13,420 nt of DNA, taken from positions 1 through 13,420 of the forward strand of contig CASEQO010000044.1 of the NCBI GenBank assembly GCA_949290035.1, given 5' to 3'. Shown here piece after piece: positions 8,520 through 13,420 of this stretch (position 1 is its first letter; each line of letters starts with the position of its first letter). Origin of the DNA: an uncultured Mycoplasmataceae bacterium. GTDB lineage: Bacteria > Bacillota_I > Bacilli_A > Mycoplasmatales > Mycoplasmoidaceae. A program made the position numbers and the translations under genes. The notes beneath the pieces are model-generated. The model saw nothing but the letters and a program-made list of their open reading frames with translations, was not told the origin of the DNA and did not search any database.

Positions 8520-9909
8520 TATCAACTTCTTTTTGATGATTAATTTCTTGATCATTTAATTCATATTTTTCTAATCAATCAATTGACGAAATATCGTTTT
8601 GATTATTTTGTTGAGGAATTTGATTATTAACCATTGTATAATTAATCATTGAATCATCATTTGATAAATCAATTGTTATAAAATCAGAATCGTTGTCATT
8701 TTCTTGAACAATACTAATTTCTGGTTCAACATTTTCATTACTATCTATTGGAATAATAAATTCATCATCATTTACAATGTGATTTTTGTTTTCCTCATTT
8801 TTATTATCAAAAATAAAAATGCTTGAATTTTCTGATACTGTTGTGTCATCAATTGCTATATATTCATCATATTTATATTCTTCTTTATTAAATGAATAAT
8901 CTTTTTCTTTCTCAACTTCATCAATTGGTGTTATAAAATCATTTGTATCATCAATAACAGTATTTCCATTGTTACTTTCTTGAACAACTTCAATTAAATC
9001 ATCGTTGTTTTTTTGTTCATATTGCTCTACTATTTTTTTATCAAACTCGTTTTCATCTATATCACTTTTTTCATAAAATTCATTTTCATTTATATCAGTG
9101 GTTTCTATAATTTCATCATCAATGAAATTACTTTCTAAAACTTCGCTATTATTTTCATTATCAAAATCATTTATTAATTCATCTTCTAATTTAACTGATT
9201 CATTACTTTCAATATTTTTTTCTTCATCATTAAAATTAATATATTCAGGTTCTCTATTATTCTCATTAATTTTAGACATTGCATTTTCATATTTTTCATG
9301 AAGTCTTTCTGTATCATCTTTTAATAGTTCAAGTTCATCATATTTTTTTTCATAAACTCCCATATTAGAGTTATTTTTTCTTTTTAATTCATATAGATTA
9401 GACAATGATAATCTAAGTTCATCAGCAGATGAATTAATTTTTTTAAATGTAGATATCATTTTTTCTTTCTTATCAAGATAACAACATTCATCAGTTCCAA
9501 ATACCTTGTTAACATCAACAAAAGAATCTTTAATGTTTTCATCGTTAATTCATTTTGATAAAATTTTTTGTGAAAAACCAATCATGCAATTTCTTGCTCT
9601 TCCATCAAAAGATAATTGAACTATTATCGGAAAACTTGCAACATCTTTTAAATGAGAAGAAAGAATATTTTTAGCTTCTTCATTTGTTAATGTTTTTCAA
9701 TTAATGTTATTGTTTATAATGTATTCAGATTTTTCTCTAATAAATTTTTGTAAATTATTGTTAGTTGCTTTTTCAAGTAAGCTTAAATGGTCTTTATCAA
9801 TAAAACTAATATTTGTATTAACTTCTTTATAAATTTGGGCATCTTCTTTTAAAAATGAAATTGCTTTAATTGAAGATAAGCAATTTTCTTTCGTAAAAAT
9901 TAAAAACAT
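8509..9909 (-). CDS. Spx/ArsC-like thioredoxin-fold domain fused to coiled coil and long acidic tail
   Basis: 466 residues in one frame from the ATG at 9909 (TGAGG site upstream), with three TGA read as Trp. Residues 1 to about 125 follow Spx of Bacillus (131 residues). They have a short strand, then C10-L-S-S13 where Spx has CxxC, IKAISFL in place of RKARAWL, and FIREKSEYI in place of the ISTRSKVF segment. TLTNEEAKNIL and FPIIVQLSFDGRARNCMIGFSQ then match the region after the TRSK segment (LRRPIIID, QVGYN). Spx binds the RNA polymerase alpha C-terminal domain in thiol stress. Residues about 150-215 are charged and helix-prone (probable coiled coil). About 220-466 is strongly acidic, Asn/Asp/Glu-rich and probably disordered, with short repeated motifs. 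An in-frame Met at 9459 has only a weak site (AAGAAAG), so a separate tail protein is possible but less likely. First gene of the operon; its end overlaps nadK. Confidence 0.8.
8668..8943 (-). repeat. Short repeated acidic motifs in the Spx-fusion tail
   Basis: Three degenerate copies of an acidic box followed by Phe-Ile and an Ile-Asp end: NDFITPID (residues 323-330), DDEFIIPID (381-389) and DSDFITID (407-414). A second motif precedes them twice, DINENEF (272-278) and DIDENEF (283-289). These are protein-level repeats; the DNA is not conserved enough to call a nucleotide repeat. Spaced hydrophobic islands in an acidic tail often act as binding motifs, which is inference here. Confidence 0.6.
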
Positions 9910-9994
9910 AAAAACCTCATTATTTTAGATAAAAATACTTTAAAATTATTATAATTGAAAATAAATAATTATATAGAAAATGTTATGAGGAATT
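9910..9994. promoter_or_regulatory. Divergent promoter region between the Spx-fusion operon and trpS
   Basis: The same palindromic octamer seen upstream of rel, ATTATAAT, lies at 9948-9955 and gives TATAAT on both strands (plus 9950-9955, minus 9953-9948). Predicted leaders are about 32 bases in each direction. No clear -35 is visible. The ribosome-binding sites are ATGAGGA before trpS (9985-9991) and TGAGG before the Spx fusion. No T-box leader or other tRNA-responsive structure fits in so short a leader, so trpS is not controlled that way here. Confidence 0.55.
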
Positions 9995-11005
9995 ATGAAA
10001 AGAATCTTAACTGGAATACAATCAACAAATAACTTAACTTTAGGAAATTATTTAGGTGCAATTAAACCTTTAATTGATATTAAAGATGAATTATATTTAT
10101 TCATTGCAGACTTGCATTCAATTACTGTTCCTTTCAATCCTGATGAATTAAGAGAAAACAGAATTAATACAGCCTTACTATATAAAAGTATGGGACTTGA
10201 TTTTGAAAAAAATAAAATATTTTTTCAATCATGTGTTCCAGAACATAATCAACTTAATTATGTTCTATTATGTCATTCTAATTTAGGAGAATTACAAAGA
10301 ATGACACAATTTAAAGATAAATCATCTAAATTTTCACAAGAAAATAAAACATTAACAATTCCAACTGGAATCCTTGTTTATCCTATTTTAATGGCTGCAG
10401 ATATTTTATTATATAAACCAGATATTGTTCATGTTGGTAAAGATCAAAAACAACACATTGAATTAACAAGAAATTTAGCTGAAAGAATGAATAAAAAATA
10501 TAAAAAGGAATTATTTAAAATTCCTGAACATAGTTTTAATAAAGTTGGATCTAAAATACTAGATTTGCAAAACCCTGAAATTAAAATGTCAAAATCAAAT
10601 GAAAATAAAAAAGGAACTATATTTATATTAGATAGCGAAGGTGACATAAGAAAAAAAATAATGAGTGCAAAAACTGATTCATTAGATAATGTTAAATATG
10701 ATGAAGAAAATCAACCTGGAGTTTCAAACTTGTTAACTATTTATAGTTCTATAAAAAATATATCAATAACTGATGCTGAAAAACATTTTATAGGAAAAAA
10801 GTATGGTGATTTTAAAAGAGAAGTAGCTGATACTGTGGTTAGTGAACTTAAAAAAATTCAAGATGTTTTTTATGAATTAAAGAATAATAAAGTTGAAAAA
10901 GAAAAACTAATGAAACAACTAAAAAAAAATGCAGATGAATGTAAAAAAATTGCTAGTGAAACAATTAAAGCTGTTTATGAAGCTATAGGAATGAATAATG
11001 AATAA
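9995..11005 (+). CDS. trpS: Tryptophanyl-tRNA synthetase
   Basis: 336 residues, normal length for the bacterial enzyme; charges tRNA-Trp, and in a code-4 organism supplies both UGG- and UGA-reading tRNAs. Class I signatures: TLGNYLGAIKP (residues 15-25, the HIGH-equivalent) and KMSKS (197-201). Family-typical segments are GELQRMTQFKDKS (98-110), PILMAADILLYKPDIVHVGKDQKQHIELTR (in parts from 130 on) and QPGVSNLL. The protein contains no tryptophan at all: neither TGA nor TGG occurs in frame. Tyr89 falls where Bacillus stearothermophilus TrpRS has its single Trp92. A strong ATGAGGA site precedes the ATG. The stop overlaps the start of the HAD phosphatase gene by 8 bases, so the two form an operon with coupled translation. 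Confidence 0.97.
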   Translation: MKRILTGIQSTNNLTLGNYLGAIKPLIDIKDELYLFIADLHSITVPFNPDELRENRINTALLYKSMGLDFEKNKIFFQSCVPEHNQLNYVLLCHSNLGELQRMTQFKDKSSKFSQENKTLTIPTGILVYPILMAADILLYKPDIVHVGKDQKQHIELTRNLAERMNKKYKKELFKIPEHSFNKVGSKILDLQNPEIKMSKSNENKKGTIFILDSEGDIRKKIMSAKTDSLDNVKYDEENQPGVSNLLTIYSSIKNISITDAEKHFIGKKYGDFKREVADTVVSELKKIQDVFYELKNNKVEKEKLMKQLKKNADECKKIASETIKAVYEAIGMNNE

Positions 11006-11855
11006 AAAATTAATAATTAGTGATTTGGATGGAACATTATTAAACAATAAATCTGAATTATCAAAAACAACTGTTGATACTATAAAAGAAATAATTAAAC
11101 AAGGACATGTCTTTTGTATATCAACAGGAAGACCATATAGATCTGCCATTAATTTCTATAACCAACTTGGTTTAAATACAGTTATGTCATTGTTAAATGG
11201 TTCATGTATGTTAAAACCAAATAATGAATCTTTTATGCCGATCAATCTATGTTTTGAAAAACATATATTAGAGAAAATTTTAGAAAATAAAACAATTAAA
11301 AAATATGTTGATTACATAATTGTTGAAGATTTTAATAACACTTATGGAATTGATGTAACAAAAAGTATTAAATTAGATGAAACTATATCTAAGCATTTTC
11401 ATTTAGATTCTAATTCAATGGATAAAATTAAAAGTAATAATCTTAATAAAATAAAAAATGGTATTAATTCTATCTTAATTGTTGCTGATAGCAAATACGT
11501 TGATGAAATATCATTTAAGATTAAATCTTTATTACAAACACTAGTTGTAAGAACGTGAAATATATATGATTTAAAACAGACTGTAATTGAAGTTAATTCA
11601 AGATATGCAAATAAGGGAAGTGCATTAAAATTTTTATCTTCTTACTATGGTGTTCCATTTAATGAGATATATGTTTTTGGTGATGGCGATAATGATATGG
11701 ATATGATGAAATTATCATCAAAAGCATTTGCAATGAAAAATTCAGTAACATCTGTTAAACTACTATCATATAAAATAACAAATAAAACTAATGATGAAGA
11801 CGGTGTTGCTTTAGCACTGCAAAAAGAATTTAAAATAAAAACTAAGAAAGCATAA
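10998..11855 (+). CDS. Cof-type HAD-superfamily hydrolase (sugar/nucleotide phosphatase)
   Basis: 285 residues, the usual size for the Cof/YidA-like HAD subfamily (class IIB cap), with one TGA read as Trp188. All four HAD motifs are present: D9-x-D11-GT (nucleophile and acid/base), S42-TGR, the motif III lysine at Lys207 in ANKGSALKFL, and GDGDNDMDMM (229-238). These are Mg2+-dependent phosphatases of sugar phosphates, FMN, PLP or similar small molecules; the substrate cannot be told from sequence. AGGA at 10987-10990 sits inside the end of trpS and suits the ATG at 10998. Its position after trpS repeats, as I recall, the MG126/MG125 pairing in M. genitalium. The gene's last codons form the left arm of its own terminator. 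Confidence 0.93.
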
Positions 11856-11892
11856 GAGTTCTCGTACCTTTTAGCTTTCTTAGTTTTATTTT
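11838..11892 (+). terminator. Intrinsic terminator of the trpS-HAD operon
   Basis: A perfect 14-base-pair stem, AAAACTAAGAAAGC (11838-11851) with GCTTTCTTAGTTTT (11874-11887), followed by ATTTTGTT. The 22-base loop can pair further around GAG/CTC-type sequence and contains the HAD stop codon (11853-11855). This is the strongest hairpin in the window. Confidence 0.85.
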
Positions 11893-12326
11893 GTTAGTTA
11901 TACAAATATTGACTCTCAATCAATCCATTACTACACTATCTCCAAAATACATGTAATAATTAACCCTTATATAACTTTTCTGTAAAATGTGGATGTAATT
12001 TATAATAAATCAACAACTTCTTTCTGATTTAATTTTTAATTGCTTCATATAAATCTAGCATAGATTCTCTTTTTTTAACTTAATTCATATTTGGTCGAAT
12101 ATAAATTAAATTTTATTGTAGATCATCTAATTTAAATTTAAGTCTGCAGATACACCCAATTTATATCATTAAAAATACATTTTTAAAAAAATTATTTTCT
12201 TAATATAAATAATCCACATTATTATTAAAATACATTTTTTGACTAAAATCAAGTATTAGCATAAAATTTTATTATTTCTCATATTAAATATAAGTGCAAT
12301 TTGTTTGAAAATTTAACACTTTATAA
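11893..12326. other. Gene-free A+T-rich stretch, possibly eroded coding DNA
   Basis: No intact gene, tRNA or repeat array is visible on either strand. One minus-strand frame from about 12260 to 11890 reads in protein-like pieces (MLDLYEAIKN near 12061, KLHPHFTEKLYKG near 12000) but is broken by at least six TAA/TAG codons, about what chance predicts in such DNA. It may be the decayed downstream part of the neighbouring pseudogene, but the sequence alone does not prove it. Confidence 0.5.
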
Positions 12327-12830
12327 TTAAAGAGTTATATTTTCAAGTTTTATTTTTAAAGAGCTAGACGCTTTTGTAAATTTTCTTTGCTTTAAATGTA
12401 GAATATAATTTACATAAATCGGTTTTCTTATTAAAAAATCATAAAGTGGTTTATTCCAATAATAAATTTTATTATCATCAACAATTTTTTTAGCATAGTC
12501 ATTATTTGATAATGCTTTATCTTGTTTCCTAAAATAATGATGGTTGTAGACTTTTTTATCTAATTCAATAACAAATTTTATATCAAGTGTTATATTTTTG
12601 AATTTATCACATAAAATCAAATATTTTGCTTAATATTTTTCTTTATTAGTTCTTAATGAACCATTTCTACCATTGACTCAAATTTAATTTTAACAATTAC
12701 CATGTGGTAAATTATATATAATGCTCATTGATATTAGTTAATAAAAATCAATTATTTCATGTACAATATTTAATTCATTATTTAACCAATCACTAGAAAA
12801 TTGTTTATTTAATATTATTACTTTATTCAT
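12327..12830 (-). pseudogene. Decayed gene of unrecognised family with four premature stops
   Basis: A single frame from the ATG at 12830 to the TAA at 12327-12329 spans 168 codons and is interrupted by four TAA codons, at codons 31, 47, 49 and 67. Protein-like sequence continues across them: VIILNKQFSSDWLNNEL, HEIIDFY, IYNLPHGNC, IWVNGRNGSLRTNKEKY. After codon 67 the frame is open for 100 codons (CDKFKNITLDIKFVIELDKK, KIYYWNKPLYDFLIRKPIYV), far longer than expected by chance in this DNA. All four stops differ from CAA (Gln) by one C-to-T change, consistent with A+T mutation pressure. Two of its three tryptophans are TGG and one TGA, opposite to the neighbouring genes. No family is recognised. 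The intact 3' part has no ATG start of its own. An acquired accessory gene that has decayed is the best reading. Confidence 0.6.
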
Positions 12831-12849
12831 AAATTTGTAAAATACAAAG

Positions 12850-12897
12850 ACAAAATAAAAAAACATTAAAATAGATTTTAGTCTAATTTTAATGTTT
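12850..12897 (-). terminator. Intrinsic terminator of the surface-protein gene
   Basis: Read on the minus strand, AAACATTAAAATTAGA (12897-12882) pairs with TCTATTTTAATGTTT (12875-12861) across a 6-base loop, with one bulged T, and runs into TTTTTTTATTTTG. It starts 12 bases after the stop codon of the surface-protein gene. Confidence 0.8.
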
Positions 12898-12909
12898 AAA
12901 TTTAAAATA

Positions 12910-13420
12910 TTATTTTTTTAATTTTGGCGCATATGAAGTTTTAGTATTTGTTATATTTATTGGTGTAACCATTCTTTGGTTGTTAACACTTCTTCCTGGA
13001 AATTGCGGTTTCATTGGCGCTAAAACTCTATTAGGAGGAGGTTGTTGTCTTCCGTTTTGAGGTCTTTGATTATTATTTCTTGGCATTGGACCTGAGCTTG
13101 GAAGTTGTCTAATAGTTCTTTGAGAAGAAGGTGGTCCTAATCTATTAGCTGTTGAATCACGAGGAGTAGGAATTACAGTTGACATTCTTGATTTATTTCT
13201 TGATCTTCTTTTTGAACTAGCAATAATAATAGATACAATTGCTATAATTAATACTAATGCTCCACCACCAACAGCAACTCATATTCATCATGGTAATGCA
13301 TCTTCAGATGACGATGATGATGTTAATCCAGTAATCTTTAACGTGAAATTTTTGGTTTGTCATGATGTCTGATATGAACCATTAGCATTTATATATTTTG
13401 TTGAAAATTTAAAAGTTAAT
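12910..13420 (-). CDS. Surface membrane protein, C-terminal end only (extracellular domain, one TM helix, basic Pro/Gln-rich tail)
   Basis: The frame is open from the right edge to the TAA at 12910-12912, giving the last 169 residues; the N-terminus lies outside. The order is as follows. There is a beta-rich polar segment (FSTKYINANGSYQTSW, NFTLKITGL), typical of repeated extracellular domains in mycoplasma surface proteins. A Ser-rich linker SSSSSEDALP follows, then one membrane helix (WWIWVAVGGGALVLIIAIVSIIIA), a basic stop-transfer KRRSRNKSR, and a cytoplasmic tail of about 95 residues rich in Pro, Gln, Asn and Arg, with no acidic residue after the single Asp near its start. The topology (outside N-side, tail in the cytoplasm) follows the positive-inside rule. 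Tails of this kind occur in attachment-organelle adhesins such as the P30/P1 families, but no specific family is recognised. Four TGA codons encode Trp, three of them at the start of the membrane helix. Confidence 0.75.

Noticed and set aside
8509..9250. The repetitive GAA/GAT/AAT-rich DNA as a nucleotide repeat or CRISPR-like array.
   Set aside because: There are no regularly spaced identical units; similarity is at the protein level and in composition only.
9457..9459. Start of a separate acidic protein at the internal ATG, with the Spx-like part as another gene.
   Set aside because: There is no stop codon between the two parts under code 4 and the site upstream of this ATG is weak; a single fusion protein is the simpler reading, although internal initiation cannot be excluded.
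11842..12048. A 68-codon minus-strand frame open under code 4, from an ATG at 12048 to a TAG at 11842.
   Set aside because: It runs through the trpS-HAD terminator and into the HAD gene, has no ribosome-binding site or recognisable domain, and an open frame of this size is not rare when only TAA and TAG stop.
11890..12260. Minus-strand protein-like pieces as a second definite pseudogene.
   Set aside because: The number of in-frame stops is about what random A+T-rich DNA would give, so the coding origin is not supported well enough.
11893..12326. A structured RNA or tRNA gene in the gap after the HAD gene.
   Set aside because: No T-arm-like sequence, G+C-rich stems or cloverleaf arrangement could be found on either strand.

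Overview
The window comes from a wall-less bacterium (Mollicutes) that uses genetic code 4. The DNA is very A+T-rich, and almost every reading frame is complete only if TGA is read as tryptophan. By my count the intact genes carry about 29 TGA and one TGG tryptophan codon. Gene content (rel, trpS, a Cof-type HAD phosphatase, an Spx-like protein, NAD kinase, a PTS EIIB-like protein, galU, yvcK) fits a mycoplasma. The block HAD-trpS / Spx-NADK-EIIB-like matches, as I remember it, the MG125-MG129 neighbourhood of Mycoplasma genitalium. That suggests the Pneumoniae-group side of the class, perhaps a penetrans/iowae-like species; the species is a guess.

Layout. (1) 1-3657, minus strand: an operon of a 617-residue coiled-coil protein with a PH-like N-terminus, then galU, then yvcK, which runs off the left edge. 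(2) 3658-3739: a divergent promoter region with an inverted repeat and a palindromic -10. (3) 3740-5908, plus strand: a full-length bifunctional (p)ppGpp synthetase/hydrolase. (4) A hairpin that serves as terminator for both rel and the converging operon. (5) 9909 down to 5911, minus strand: a tightly packed operon of an Spx-like/acidic-tail fusion, NAD kinase, a membrane-anchored inactive-looking EIIB domain and a MATE-type transporter. (6) 9910-9994: a second divergent promoter with the same palindromic -10. (7) 9995-11855, plus strand: trpS overlapping a HAD phosphatase, closed by a strong terminator. (8) 11893-12830: no intact gene; it holds a decayed minus-strand gene with several stop codons. 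(9) 12910-13420, minus strand: the C-terminal end of a surface protein (extracellular domain, one membrane helix, basic proline/glutamine-rich cytoplasmic tail), cut by the right edge.

How the genes relate. GalU makes UDP-glucose, and YvcK is known in Bacillus to bind a UDP-sugar, so the left operon may concern envelope glycan or glycolipid supply. Rel, the Spx-like domain and NAD kinase are stress, redox and nucleotide-signalling functions. The most unusual items are the fusion of an Spx-like domain (CxxS instead of CxxC) to about 240 residues of acidic, repeat-bearing tail; the EIIB-like domain lacking its phosphorylated cysteine; the palindromic -10 at both divergent junctions; and a tryptophanyl-tRNA synthetase that contains no tryptophan.
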